Positions 15,564 through 24,123 of a DNA stretch of 25,228 nucleotides are shown one piece after another. The stretch comes from an uncultured Eubacteriales bacterium. GTDB taxonomy: Bacteria > Bacillota > Clostridia > Christensenellales > UBA1242. The translations under genes were made by a program, and so were the position numbers. The stretch covers positions 1 through 25,228 of the forward strand of contig CAJKVX010000007.1 of assembly GCA_905203455.1 (NCBI GenBank). The letters run 5' to 3'. Each line of letters opens with the position of its first letter. Positions within the stretch are counted from its first letter, which is position 1. Under the pieces are notes generated by a model. It had not been told where the DNA came from, ran no database searches, and was given only the letters and a program-made list of their open reading frames with translations.

Positions 15564-15836
15564 TTAGTTTGTTTTATATGGAAGTAATGCCATAACTCTT
15601 GCTTTTTTAATTGCATTAGTTAACTCTCTTTGATGTTTAGCACAAACCCCAGTTGTTCTTCTTGGTATAATTTTGCCCTTTTCAGTCATATATTTTCTTA
15701 ACTTTTGAGCATCTTTATAATCAATAAATTCCACCTTTTCAGTGCAGAATGCACAAACCTTTTTTGGTGTTTTACGAACTTTTTTAGGGTTTTTGTCATC
15801 ATAATTTGCATTATCTTTGTTTACTTGCTTTTTCAT
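15564..15836 (-). CDS. rpsR: 30S ribosomal protein S18
   Basis: S18 is a small-subunit protein that pairs with S6 on the platform of the 30S subunit. The 90-residue product has a long basic N-terminal tail, then the core with CAFC at about 28-31, the IDYKDAQKLRKYMTEKGKIIPRRTTG stretch that defines the family, and C-A-K-H-Q near residue 66. The four Cys/His positions match the zinc-binding (C+) form of S18. The start follows AAAGGAG. It is the last gene of the operon, 20 bases after ssb. Confidence 0.96.
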   Translation of the reverse strand: MKKQVNKDNANYDDKNPKKVRKTPKKVCAFCTEKVEFIDYKDAQKLRKYMTEKGKIIPRRTTGVCAKHQRELTNAIKKARVMALLPYKTN

Positions 15837-15856
15837 TATGATTTCTCCTTTAATTA

Positions 15857-16276
15857 TTAGAATGGAAGATTGTCATCATCAATTGGTTCAAATTTGCTAA
15901 CAACTTCTTCCTTAGTTTGGGCTTTTGCCTCGCCATCATCACCAATGTTTTCACCTGAGTTTTTGGTTGTTAAAAACTCAACAGAGTCTGCAACAATTTC
16001 AGTGATGTATCTTCTTGTGCCATCGCTTCCTTCATAATTTCTTGTTTGAACGGCACCAACAACGGCAACTTTACTGCCTTTTTTAAGATATTTATAGCAG
16101 TTATCTGCCTGACCCCTCCACGCAATAATTGGCAAAAAGTCTGCCTCCCTTTCACCATCAGCACTTGTAAAGTTTCTGCCAACGGCAATTGTGAACCTGC
16201 AAAAGTTAACGCCATTTGCAGTGGTTGTAAGTTCTGGGTCTTTTGTTAAATTTCCAATTAAAATAACTTTGTTCAT
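15857..16276 (-). CDS. ssb: Single-stranded DNA-binding protein
   Basis: SSB coats single-stranded DNA in replication and repair and recruits partners through its acidic tip. The 139-residue product has the OB fold at about 1-106, starting MNKVILIGNLTKDPEL with GVNFCRFTIAVGRN and EADFLPIIAWRGQAD. A short linker and the conserved DDDNLPF tip follow. The ATG at 16274-16276 follows AAGGAG; an upstream in-frame ATG at 16303 would add nine residues from inside rpsF and has no ribosome site. The ribosome site overlaps the end of rpsF, so the two are probably coupled. Confidence 0.96.
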   Translation of the reverse strand: MNKVILIGNLTKDPELTTTANGVNFCRFTIAVGRNFTSADGEREADFLPIIAWRGQADNCYKYLKKGSKVAVVGAVQTRNYEGSDGTRRYITEIVADSVEFLTTKNSGENIGDDGEAKAQTKEEVVSKFEPIDDDNLPF

Positions 16277-16289
16277 AAGTTTCTCCTTA

Positions 16290-16571
16290 CTATCTTTTTT
16301 CAATCATTGTTCTAACAATGCCATCTGTAATTTTCATCAAACTTGTAAGTTTATTAGGCAATGCAGAATCTGCTTGAAAGTTCATTAAACAGTAAAAGCC
16401 TTCGTTTTTATAATTGATTGGATATTGAAATTTTTTCATGCCAAGTTTTTGTGGTTCTTCAGCCACTCCACCATTATCACGAACAAAATTTGCAAACTTT
16501 TCAATTAAAGCGTTTCTTGCCTCTTCACTAACAGAAGAATCAATGATGTAAAGCATTTCGTATTTGTTCAT
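16290..16571 (-). CDS. rpsF: 30S ribosomal protein S6
   Basis: S6 forms a heterodimer with S18 on the 30S platform. The 93-residue product starts MNKYEMLYIID and contains the family's KLGMKKFQYPINYKNEGFYCLMNFQA stretch. It ends in the RTMIEKR helix, so no part is missing. A strong AGGAGG precedes the ATG. It is the first gene of an rpsF-ssb-rpsR operon, the usual order in bacteria, with a promoter and a probable autoregulatory leader upstream. Confidence 0.95.
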   Translation of the reverse strand: MNKYEMLYIIDSSVSEEARNALIEKFANFVRDNGGVAEEPQKLGMKKFQYPINYKNEGFYCLMNFQADSALPNKLTSLMKITDGIVRTMIEKR

Positions 16572-16588
16572 ATCTTAACCTCCTTTTG

Positions 16589-16618
16589 GACTCATTCGGC
16601 TTTTTATTTCTAAAAAGC
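16589..16618 (-). promoter_or_regulatory. Candidate S6:S18 autoregulatory mRNA leader
   Basis: In the rpsF leader, GCTTTTT and AAAAAGC form a 7-bp stem with a 6-base loop, directly followed by CCG in the sequence GCCGAATGAG. Known S6:S18 leaders present a CCG triplet next to such a stem, mimicking the 16S rRNA site of the complex and shutting down translation. An outer pairing CCTT/AAGG could close it. The match is by eye and the full consensus was not tested. Confidence 0.45.
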
Positions 16619-16635
16619 AAGGAATTGTTAGTGTT

Positions 16636-16664
16636 ATTATAATTATTTCCTGCCGAAATTGCAA
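16636..16664 (-). promoter_or_regulatory. Promoter of the rpsF operon
   Basis: On the minus strand, TTGCAA (16659-16664), a 17-base spacer and TATAAT (16636-16641) form a near-consensus sigma-A promoter. Initiation near 16629 gives a leader of about 58 bases that contains the candidate S6:S18 element. Confidence 0.7.
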
Positions 16665-16723
16665 TACTTTTTTCACTTTTTCCAAAATTATATAAAATTC
16701 TTACAATTAAATTTAAAGTAAAA

Positions 16724-16752
16724 TTGACATAATTTGTTTAGTCATGTATATT
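16724..16752 (+). promoter_or_regulatory. Promoter of the P-type ATPase gene
   Basis: A consensus TTGACA (16724-16729) and TATATT (16747-16752) are separated by 17 bases, with TG directly before the -10. The transcript leader is about 44 bases and ends with AGGAG at 16792-16796. Confidence 0.6.
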
Positions 16753-16802
16753 AATATTAATATCACAAAAATTGGTAAAATTTTTTACAACAGGAGAATT
16801 AA

Positions 16803-19598
16803 ATGGCACAAAAAAAAGACAAGTTAAAAAACCAAATTTCAATTGAGTCTTTGCAAATTGAGCAACAAGATGAACCCCAAAGTTTAAACACAACCCCCAT
16901 TGAACCTTCTGTTAGTGAAACTAAACCAAGTTCAGGTAAAAAATCAATTAAAGAAGTTGTAAGTTCAGCCGTCACAACAAAAAGCACAAAAAAAGACCAA
17001 GAAGAAAGCACAAAAACAAAAAATGAAAGTGCAAGCAACAAAACCACAAGCAGCGAAAGTGTCGCAGTTCCCGTGGAAGAAAGTTCTCTGCCACAAACTG
17101 AAAGCGAAATTTTAAGTGAGCCCCTTTCAAAAACAACTTCAAAAAATAAAGAAAAACCATTAGCAAAAGAAAAGAAGCAAACAAAGCAAAAACAAAATAA
17201 AGATGAAAAACCCAAAAAACACAAAAATGAAGAGCAAAAACCTGTAAGAGTTAGAAGAATTAAAACTGATTATAAGTTTGGTCTTACCCTTGAACAAGTG
17301 GCTGACCGAATGGAAAAGGGGCAAAACAACTTCACCCCAAACACCAATGTTAAAACATATAAAAGCATTTTTATTGAAAATATCTGCACATTTTTTAACA
17401 TTTTGTGCATAGCAATTTTCATTAGCCTTGCCGTTGTTGGTGCGTGGAGCAGTTGCGTGTTTATGGTTGTTATAACCTTAAACATTGTTATTGGAATTGT
17501 GCAAGAAATAAGGGCAAAGCGAACAATTGAAAAGTTAAGTTTGCTCACTGCCCCAGTGGTTAAAGTTGTGCGTGAAGGCACTGAATACACCATCAGCACA
17601 AGCGAAGTTGTGCTTGATGACATTATTATGCTTTCAACAGGCAAGCAAATTGTTGCTGACTGCACAGTGCTTGAAGGAAGCATTGAAGTTAACGAAAGTT
17701 TGCTTACTGGTGAAAGTTTGCCAATTAAGAAAAAGGTTGGCGACACCATTTTAGGCGGAAGTTTTGTTGTTAGTGGGTCTTGCTATGCAAGGGCAGATAA
17801 AGTTGGCACCAACACTTACATTCAACAACTTTCAGCAAAGGCAAAAAAATATAGAAGGCCAAAAAGTGAACTTTTTAACTCACTTAAACTTATAATTAAA
17901 GTTATTGGTATAATTTTAATTCCTATTGCAATTTTAATGTATATCAACAACTTTATTGCAAGCACAGGTGCAACCACAAGCGAAAAAATTGTTGACACAA
18001 TAACAAAAACTGCGGGTTCAATTGTTGGAATGATTCCTGCGGGAATGTTTTTGCTTTGTTCAATTGCCCTTACTGTTAGTGTTATTAAACTTGCAAGAAG
18101 AAAAGCCCTTGTTCAAGACCTTTACTGCGTTGAAATGCTTGCAAGAGTTAATGTTTTGTGCCTTGACAAAACAGGAACAATTACTGATGGCACAATGAAG
18201 GTTTATAACTGCATTCAATTAAACAACACTGACATTACCCTTAAACGCGCCGTTGGTTGCATGCTTTCAGCCCTTCCTGATAACAACCAAACAAGCCAGG
18301 CACTTATTAACTATTTTGGTTATAACAAAGAGTTAAAGCCAACTGTTACCCTTCCATTTTCAAGCCAAAGAAAGTTAAGCGCTGTTACCTTTGAAGGCCA
18401 CGGAACTTACATTTTAGGAGCACCTGAATTTGTTATGCCTAACCTTGAAGATGAAAAAATTTTAAACATGGTTGAGCAATATTCAAAAGATGGTTACAGG
18501 GTTTTGCTTCTTGCCCATGCAAACGCAAGCATTGTTAAAGATAACCCACCATCAAACAGGGTTCCCGTTGCATTGCTAATTTTGGAAGACCGCATTCGTG
18601 ATGAAGCCGTTGCAACCATCAAGTGGTTTAAAGAAAACGGCGTTAAAGTTAAAATCATTTCAGGGGATAACCCACTTACCGTTGCTGAAATTGCAAAACG
18701 AGTTGGCGTTGAAAACACCGAATCATTTATTAACCTTGAAGGCATGAATGAAAAACAAGTAATTGCAGCCGCTAATAAATACACAGTGTTTGGAAGAGTA
18801 ACGCCTGACCAAAAGGCAATTTTAGTTAAAGCCATTAAAACAACAGGCAACACCGTTGCCATGACGGGAGACGGCGTGAATGACATTTTGGCTTTAAAAG
18901 AAGCCGATTGTGCAATTGCAATGGCAAGCGGAAGTGAAGCCGTTAGAAGCGTTAGCCACATGGTGCTTTTAAACAGTGATTTTGGAAGCATGCCTGAAAC
19001 GGTTATTGAAGGAAGAAGGGTTATTAATAATGTTCAAAAAGCATCAAGTTTGTTCTTTATGAAAACCTTGTTTTCAATAATCTTTTCAATTTTCATTCTT
19101 ATAATTAACGAGGTTTACCCTTTAAGCACAGTAAATAACCTTTTGCTTGAAACCTTTGTTATTGGCATTCCTTCGTTCTTCTTAGCCTTTCTGCCAAATG
19201 ATAAACCAATTGAAGGCAAGTTTATTTACAACCTGTTTAAAAACGCCCTGCCTGGGGCAATAACCCTGATTTTAAATGGTTTTGCAGTTTATGCTTTTGT
19301 TTGGTTCACAAAAGGCACTCTTGATTGCCATGATGTTTTAACAACCATGATGACAATTGTTGTAACATTCACTGGCCTTGCCCTGCTTTACAGGTTGTGC
19401 AAACCAATCAACGCTTTAACAGGAACACTTTTTGTAAGCATGACACTTTTGTGTTTCTTGCTTATGCTTATAATTCCAAGTTTCTTTACTTTGGTTCCAC
19501 TGCTTTTGCAAGATATGTTGTTTGTTATAATTCTAATTCTTCTTTCACCATTTATGATAAGCCTGCTTTACAAATTGCTTGAAAAAATCAAACTATAA
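16803..19598 (+). CDS. CtpE-like cation-transporting P-type ATPase
   Basis: A 931-residue ATP-driven cation pump. The phosphorylation motif is DKTGTIT with D455; TGES lies at 302-305, the hinge TGDGVND at 688-694, and membrane helices occur on both sides. The sequence after the hinge (ALKEADCAIAMASGSEAVRSVSHMVLL) and the M4 motif MIPAGM (410-415) resemble the CtpE group. Mycobacterial CtpE imports calcium, so calcium or another divalent cation is likely, but the specificity is inferred. Residues 1 to about 150 are unusual: a low-complexity tail of Lys, Ser, Thr and Glu with no hydrophobic segment, probably disordered in the cytoplasm. The ATG follows AGGAG. The gene stands alone, divergent from rpsF and convergent with the germination operon. 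Confidence 0.85.
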   Translation: MAQKKDKLKNQISIESLQIEQQDEPQSLNTTPIEPSVSETKPSSGKKSIKEVVSSAVTTKSTKKDQEESTKTKNESASNKTTSSESVAVPVEESSLPQTESEILSEPLSKTTSKNKEKPLAKEKKQTKQKQNKDEKPKKHKNEEQKPVRVRRIKTDYKFGLTLEQVADRMEKGQNNFTPNTNVKTYKSIFIENICTFFNILCIAIFISLAVVGAWSSCVFMVVITLNIVIGIVQEIRAKRTIEKLSLLTAPVVKVVREGTEYTISTSEVVLDDIIMLSTGKQIVADCTVLEGSIEVNESLLTGESLPIKKKVGDTILGGSFVVSGSCYARADKVGTNTYIQQLSAKAKKYRRPKSELFNSLKLIIKVIGIILIPIAILMYINNFIASTGATTSEKIVDTITKTAGSIVGMIPAGMFLLCSIALTVSVIKLARRKALVQDLYCVEMLARVNVLCLDKTGTITDGTMKVYNCIQLNNTDITLKRAVGCMLSALPDNNQTSQALINYFGYNKELKPTVTLPFSSQRKLSAVTFEGHGTYILGAPEFVMPNLEDEKILNMVEQYSKDGYRVLLLAHANASIVKDNPPSNRVPVALLILEDRIRDEAVATIKWFKENGVKVKIISGDNPLTVAEIAKRVGVENTESFINLEGMNEKQVIAAANKYTVFGRVTPDQKAILVKAIKTTGNTVAMTGDGVNDILALKEADCAIAMASGSEAVRSVSHMVLLNSDFGSMPETVIEGRRVINNVQKASSLFFMKTLFSIIFSIFILIINEVYPLSTVNNLLLETFVIGIPSFFLAFLPNDKPIEGKFIYNLFKNALPGAITLILNGFAVYAFVWFTKGTLDCHDVLTTMMTIVVTFTGLALLYRLCKPINALTGTLFVSMTLLCFLLMLIIPSFFTLVPLLLQDMLFVIILILLSPFMISLLYKLLEKIKL

Positions 19599-19834
19599 CA
19601 AACTTTAAGTTATGTCAATTGAAAAACAACGAAAATAAAACAGCAGAATAATAAAAACTATGTTCAATACAGCATTTTGTTCAAACAGCAAAACAATAAA
19701 AACCGCAACTAATTCAAGCAGAATTAATACTAATTTTAAAAAATTAAATGTTGCAATAATGGTGGCGGGATTATGAACAAAACAAGTTTTGAACATAACA
19801 TAAATGTTTAATTATAAACTGAAAATAAATCATT
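19599..19834. other. Gene-free stretch after the P-type ATPase
   Basis: I see no gene with a ribosome site. A minus-strand frame of 63 codons (19605-19796) reads as hydrophobic residues but lacks a start signal and conserved features, so I treat it as non-coding. The useful element here is the terminator that follows. Confidence 0.5.
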
Positions 19835-19870
19835 AAAAAAGATTTGCCCGAATTAAGGCAAATCTTTTTT
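19835..19870. terminator. Strong bidirectional terminator
   Basis: AAAAAAGATTTGCC (19835-19848) and GGCAAATCTTTTTT (19857-19870) form a perfect 14-bp stem with an 8-base loop, flanked by T-runs on either strand. It lies between the convergent ATPase gene (+) and gerC (-) and can end both transcripts. Confidence 0.85.
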
Positions 19871-19950
19871 TGCGCCAGTTTAATTTTTTGCAAGATCTAA
19901 ACTCAATTTGAACATTTTTTGCAATGCTTTAAACCCCAAGTTGCAACTTT

Positions 19951-21243
19951 TTAGATAAATGTTTTTAAGTCAACCACAACTTCAATTTCAAAATCAGCAA
20001 TGTAATTTGAAATGTCTTTAACAGATTTTAAATATTCTTGCCACTCATCTTTGTTAAACTTATATGCATTATCGGCTGCTCTGAAAATGTCAACATTTTG
20101 TGCTTTTGTTTTTTCAAAAATGCTTGTTATGTTTTCTTTAATTTGATTTCTAATGGCAGAATTTAATGTTTCATTTAAATAAGGTTGCAAACTTGCATAA
20201 GTTCCCTCATAGGCAACACCTTCATTTCTCACTTCCATAAGTTTAATTTTATCAAGCCCAATGGTTATTTTAAGTTTTGGTTTAGCCCCACTAAAATCAG
20301 TTTCAATATCACATGTTTTTTTGCCAACTCTTAACCCAACTTCAGCGTTATGATAAATTTCACCACCTGTAACATTGTTTATAACAATATCAAACCTGTT
20401 GCTGTTATTTTGAGTTAAAAGATAGGCTATAATTTGGTTTTGTTCACTTATTGTGTCAACATAAAACCCATCTTTAAAGTAAGCAAGTGGCGTGAAATAT
20501 TCAATTCTGCCCTGCTTAGTGTCGCTGCTTTTAGGGGCACTGCTGCTTGTTCCGCTTGTTGCCCCGCCAGAACTACTTTGCGAACTTGATGTGCTTGAAC
20601 CATCGCTTGAATCTTGATTTCCGCCAGAGTCATCTTCCCCTTCTTTTGTTATGTTAATTTTAGGAAGCACCGAAACTCTTGCATGTTCATAAGCAAAATC
20701 TATAAATTCTTGCAAGGCAACCATGCGTGAATTAAGCGACTCTTGTTTATATAAATAAACCTTTTGAAGCCCAAGCCCAACCGAAATTTCAAGGTCGCCA
20801 GTTTTGGTCATTTGGTCTTTTGCTGAGCCTTCACAAAACAGAAGCATCATTGAGTTTGGCAAAGTGGCATCTCTTATAAAATAATCAAGGTCAGCAATAA
20901 TGTTGTCGTCAAAAAGGCTTTCCCCAAGAATAATAAAGTTTGTGTGTGAAAGTCCTGCAATTTCCCCAATGTTATATGATATCTTTTTTATGCCTTCAAC
21001 CAAAGATGCCCCAGTTTCTGTAATAAAATTAAGGTTTGCGCCCTCTCCGCCTGATTCACTGCCAGAAGTTGGCATAACTACTTGTGCCGTAATTTCATAC
21101 CCATTTTCAACCTTATCTAACGCAAGACCCGTTATTAACACCCTGTTATTTAACCTTGCTTGGCTTGAAAGCGCCTGCGGAAATAATAGCAAAAACGCAA
21201 TAAGAGCAAATAGCCATGCATGCCGTTTAAAATATCTAATCAT
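19951..21243 (-). CDS. Ger(x)C family spore germination protein
   Basis: This 430-residue product is the C subunit of a GerA-type germinant receptor, which sits at the outer face of the spore inner membrane. The N-terminal motif RLNNRVLITGLALDK (30-44), the central SHTNFIILGESL (99-110) and the C-terminal DIFRAADNAYKF and W-Q-E-Y match the family. GerC proteins are normally lipoproteins with a lipobox cysteine (C-W-x-x-x-E). Here the hydrophobic segment (about 9-24) is followed by LFPQALSSQARLNNR with no cysteine, so the protein is either anchored by this uncleaved helix or secreted. A Ser/Gly-rich linker at about 205-240 splits the domains. Its ATG lies 8 bases inside gerB, behind AAGGAGG, so it is probably coupled. 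Confidence 0.85.
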   Translation of the reverse strand: MIRYFKRHAWLFALIAFLLLFPQALSSQARLNNRVLITGLALDKVENGYEITAQVVMPTSGSESGGEGANLNFITETGASLVEGIKKISYNIGEIAGLSHTNFIILGESLFDDNIIADLDYFIRDATLPNSMMLLFCEGSAKDQMTKTGDLEISVGLGLQKVYLYKQESLNSRMVALQEFIDFAYEHARVSVLPKINITKEGEDDSGGNQDSSDGSSTSSSQSSSGGATSGTSSSAPKSSDTKQGRIEYFTPLAYFKDGFYVDTISEQNQIIAYLLTQNNSNRFDIVINNVTGGEIYHNAEVGLRVGKKTCDIETDFSGAKPKLKITIGLDKIKLMEVRNEGVAYEGTYASLQPYLNETLNSAIRNQIKENITSIFEKTKAQNVDIFRAADNAYKFNKDEWQEYLKSVKDISNYIADFEIEVVVDLKTFI

Positions 21244-22411
21244 TCATGGCCTCCTTTTTAGATTTAGCAAGGCTAACATTATTTGTTGCACCTTTTTTAA
21301 TATTTTTAGGCTTTTTGATTTCATTTTTATTTAACTTCTTTTGAAAAATTAAACTTGCAATTGTGAAAACAAAAGGCAAAAGATAAATTACAATCATGCT
21401 ATAAATATAGAAAAATTGTCTGTATTGTGGCATTGAAGTGTTAATGTTACTAAACACAAACAAATCAACAACAAAAATTGCGGTTGCAAAAATTATAATA
21501 GGAATCATTGGTTTTTTAATTGAAAACGCCTGACAAAAACATGTTGACGCAATTAAAATGTAAATGCTTGAAGCAAGAATGGTTGAAATTTGTTCAAACA
21601 ACACCAAAAACCAGTCTATTCTTCCAATGTCAAGCGTAAGCAGTGAAAACTGTGTTAAAGAGGATATTGCGTTTGTTTGAAATCCCGCAAGGTTGTTATA
21701 AATTGTGTAAAACACAACATACGCAAGCGGAATAATAACAAGCACAACCACGGCATAAGGAATAACAAGCCCAGCACCCAGTTTTTCATTCTTTTTAAGG
21801 CTTACTCTGCCTGACAAAAAATACAAAATCATGTAGTCGCCAAACCAAAGAGTATCCCTTAACATTTCCCCAATTAAAATTTCATAATCAATGTCTAAAA
21901 CGGGCAAAATTCTTTCAAGCCTGGTGCTTGAAAGCCCCAAAAGCAAAACACCAATAACACTAAACGCTAAAATGCCAACATAAATTTCGCCCTGTCTTCC
22001 CAAGGTTTGAAGCCCTTTTACAGCCATAAAAATAATCACAAACAGGAATATAAGCCCAAAATAGTTATAATTAATTTGGTCAAACAAAATGTTTGCAAAC
22101 AAATCTCTAATTGCAACACTTGGAAGAACGGCAATAATCATGAAATAACAAAACAGCATAAATAAAAGTATTCTTGAAACAACAGTCCCGTAAGAATTAT
22201 CAAGCACATCTTTAAGCGTTCCCTTGTTATTGTTGCGGTTAAAAAACCAAATTGCAAGCATTAAAAACAAAACATCAAACAGCCCAAGCATAAAAAACAC
22301 AATGTAGCCATCTCTGCCAACGGTGTAACTTACAAGGCTTGGAAGACGCTGAAGTTTTGCAGCAAGTGCGCAAATAATAACTAAAATTGTAGCCTGCCGT
22401 TTATTTACCAT
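21236..22411 (-). CDS. GerAB/GerB-type spore germination permease
   Basis: This 391-residue product has about ten hydrophobic segments and belongs to the spore-germination branch of the APC transporter superfamily (GerB subunit). In GerA-type receptors this subunit binds the germinant. The N-terminus MVNKRQATILVIICALAAKLQRLPSL (1-26) and the DTLWFGDYMILY segment in the middle fit the family. The charged C-terminal tail is Lys-rich. The ATG at 22409-22411 lies within the last codons of gerA, 11 bases before its end, behind GAGGAG. A longer upstream reading would add 29 charged residues from inside gerA and lacks a ribosome site. The next gene (gerC) overlaps its stop by 8 bases. Confidence 0.88.
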   Translation of the reverse strand: MVNKRQATILVIICALAAKLQRLPSLVSYTVGRDGYIVFFMLGLFDVLFLMLAIWFFNRNNNKGTLKDVLDNSYGTVVSRILLFMLFCYFMIIAVLPSVAIRDLFANILFDQINYNYFGLIFLFVIIFMAVKGLQTLGRQGEIYVGILAFSVIGVLLLGLSSTRLERILPVLDIDYEILIGEMLRDTLWFGDYMILYFLSGRVSLKKNEKLGAGLVIPYAVVVLVIIPLAYVVFYTIYNNLAGFQTNAISSLTQFSLLTLDIGRIDWFLVLFEQISTILASSIYILIASTCFCQAFSIKKPMIPIIIFATAIFVVDLFVFSNINTSMPQYRQFFYIYSMIVIYLLPFVFTIASLIFQKKLNKNEIKKPKNIKKGATNNVSLAKSKKEAMND

Positions 22412-23954
22412 TTTTCTCCTCTTGTTTTTCCATATTTTTAGTTCTTTTAACAAGTTCCCCTTCAAGGTCAGGCATTCTTTTTTCAAGGTCTTTTGCAAAG
22501 GCCTCGGTGCGTGGGGTTTGCCTAACCCTGTTGTTATTAGGAATGCTTTTTGGTCTTGTTACCATTTGGTTAAGACTAGATTTTATTATTGCATCTTTCT
22601 TATCTGCTTTAATTGATGGCGCAAATGGTGCCATAAGCGGAGCCCCAAAATTGCTTGTGCTGACAAGATAAGCAGTAAGGAAAACAAACCCTAAAAGCAA
22701 GCCAAAAAATCCCGCAAACCCACCAATTAAGGTAAACAAAATTCTAAGCAGGCTTGTTATTGGTGCTTGGTCTGGCAAAATGTAAATTGTTATGCCTGAA
22801 ATTGCAACAATCATAATGCTTGGGGGCGTTATTATTCCCGCTTGCACCGCAGTGTCACCTAAAATTAAAGCACCAATAATTGAAAGTGCCATACCTAAAT
22901 ATTTAGGCATTCTAATGCTTGCCTCGTTTAAAATTTCAAACAGAAATATAACAAACAAAACTTCAAGCAATGGCGGAAAACTAATTCCTTCAATGCTTGA
23001 AAGAATGGTTATTAAAAAGTCAATAGGCATAAGCCTGTAATGGTAACTTTCCATTGCAACATAAATTCCAGGTAAAAGTATTGCAAAAAGAATACCAAAC
23101 AACCTTATAAACCTTATAAATGTTGCCCTTGCAGGGTGCATGTAATAGTCATCACTGCTTTGCAAGTCTTCAAGAAAAATATAAGGCAGTGAAAGAGTGA
23201 TTGGCGTGCCGTCAACAATTATAACAATTCTGCCCTCTAAAATTTTTGCCATGGCAATATCAGGCTTTTCAGTGCTTCCAATTTGCCTGAATAGTTTGCT
23301 GTCATTGTTTCTTAGCAAACTTTCAACATAATAAGATGCGGTTATTCCATCAATATCAATCTTTTTAAGTTTTTCCTTAACATCTTTTAAAACGTGCTTA
23401 TCAACAACACTTCTTAAATAAATAAGTGCCACCCTTGTTTGGCTTTTTTTGCCAAGTGTTAAACTCACAACAGATAAATCAGGCGTTCTTAACCTTCTTC
23501 TAAGCATGCTAATGTTTATGTTAATATCTTCAACAAAACCCTCTCTTGGGCCCTTTAAAACCGAACTTGTTGGGGGCTCTGCAATGGCTCGTGCTTGCCA
23601 CCCTTGAATTGGAAAGGCAATATATTTTTTCTCGCCACTTATTGCAAGAACAGCAAACCCTGAAAAAACATTCCCCGTTGCATCTTTAAGATTGCAAACC
23701 TCCATTTTAGGCACGCTTACAATGTTTTGCGTTATTTCACTAATGCAATCTTTACAACCCTTTAACTTATCTTCGCTGTCTAAAATTGGCTTAATAATGC
23801 TGTCTGCAAGCATTTTTTTATCAATCAAACAATCAACAAAAAACACACACCCAGTTTTGTCTCCAACTGTAATTTCTCGCGTGTCAACATCACAGTCTTT
23901 GTTAAACTGTTTTGCAAGATTTTCAATTGCACTTTTTTCTTGTTTGTTTGCCAT
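22401..23954 (-). CDS. GerA family spore germination protein (A subunit)
   Basis: This 517-residue product is the A subunit of a GerA-type receptor, which with the B and C subunits senses nutrients and triggers germination, probably by ion release. The soluble N-terminal half has the signature PPTSSVLKGPREGF (127-140) and NISMLRRRLRTPDL (147-160). About five membrane helices follow (roughly 275-440), with the PPSIMIVAISG segment. The C-terminus is a hydrophilic tail ending in Lys/Glu repeats. The ATG follows AAAGGAAG. It is the first gene of the gerA-gerB-gerC operon and has a candidate forespore promoter. Length fits the family (about 480-530). Confidence 0.93.
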   Translation of the reverse strand: MANKQEKSAIENLAKQFNKDCDVDTREITVGDKTGCVFFVDCLIDKKMLADSIIKPILDSEDKLKGCKDCISEITQNIVSVPKMEVCNLKDATGNVFSGFAVLAISGEKKYIAFPIQGWQARAIAEPPTSSVLKGPREGFVEDININISMLRRRLRTPDLSVVSLTLGKKSQTRVALIYLRSVVDKHVLKDVKEKLKKIDIDGITASYYVESLLRNNDSKLFRQIGSTEKPDIAMAKILEGRIVIIVDGTPITLSLPYIFLEDLQSSDDYYMHPARATFIRFIRLFGILFAILLPGIYVAMESYHYRLMPIDFLITILSSIEGISFPPLLEVLFVIFLFEILNEASIRMPKYLGMALSIIGALILGDTAVQAGIITPPSIMIVAISGITIYILPDQAPITSLLRILFTLIGGFAGFFGLLLGFVFLTAYLVSTSNFGAPLMAPFAPSIKADKKDAIIKSSLNQMVTRPKSIPNNNRVRQTPRTEAFAKDLEKRMPDLEGELVKRTKNMEKQEEKNGK

Positions 23955-23971
23955 AATTCTTCCTTTGTTTT

Positions 23972-24001
23972 TAGTGTTTCAAATCAGTTCAAAAATTATG
24001 C
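23972..24001 (-). promoter_or_regulatory. Candidate sigma-G promoter of the ger operon
   Basis: On the minus strand, GCATA (23997-24001) fits the sigma-G -35 consensus GHATR. Exactly 18 bases later comes AACACTA (23972-23978), which agrees with CATNHTA at five of seven positions. Initiation would give a very short leader with the AAAGGAAG site. GerA-type operons are forespore genes in Bacillus, so this is plausible but unproven. Confidence 0.4.
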
Positions 24002-24123
24002 AATCTATCTACCCAATTATTGACAACTTGCACTTAATGGCGTATACTAAAATTCACACTAAACTCTCTTGCCTTACTTTACAAACCCAAACAAATGAAA
24101 TTCTGCAAAAAATTGCCTAAAAC

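Noticed and set aside
16799..17224. Minus-strand frame across the start of the P-type ATPase
   Set aside because: It is the reverse of the low-complexity Lys/Ser-rich tail, has an unnatural Phe/Ser/Leu composition and no start signal.
19605..19796. 63-codon hydrophobic minus-strand frame
   Set aside because: It lacks a ribosome site, has no recognisable motif and lies in an AT-rich gap next to a terminator; any AT-rich frame tends to look hydrophobic.
22412..22498. Longer N-terminus for the GerB-type permease
   Set aside because: It would add 29 charged residues from inside gerA, without a ribosome site, whereas the ATG at 22409-22411 follows GAGGAG.
24037..24120. 27-codon plus-strand frame starting ATGGCGTATACT
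   Set aside because: It has no ribosome site or homology cue and overlaps the promoter region and the repeat series.
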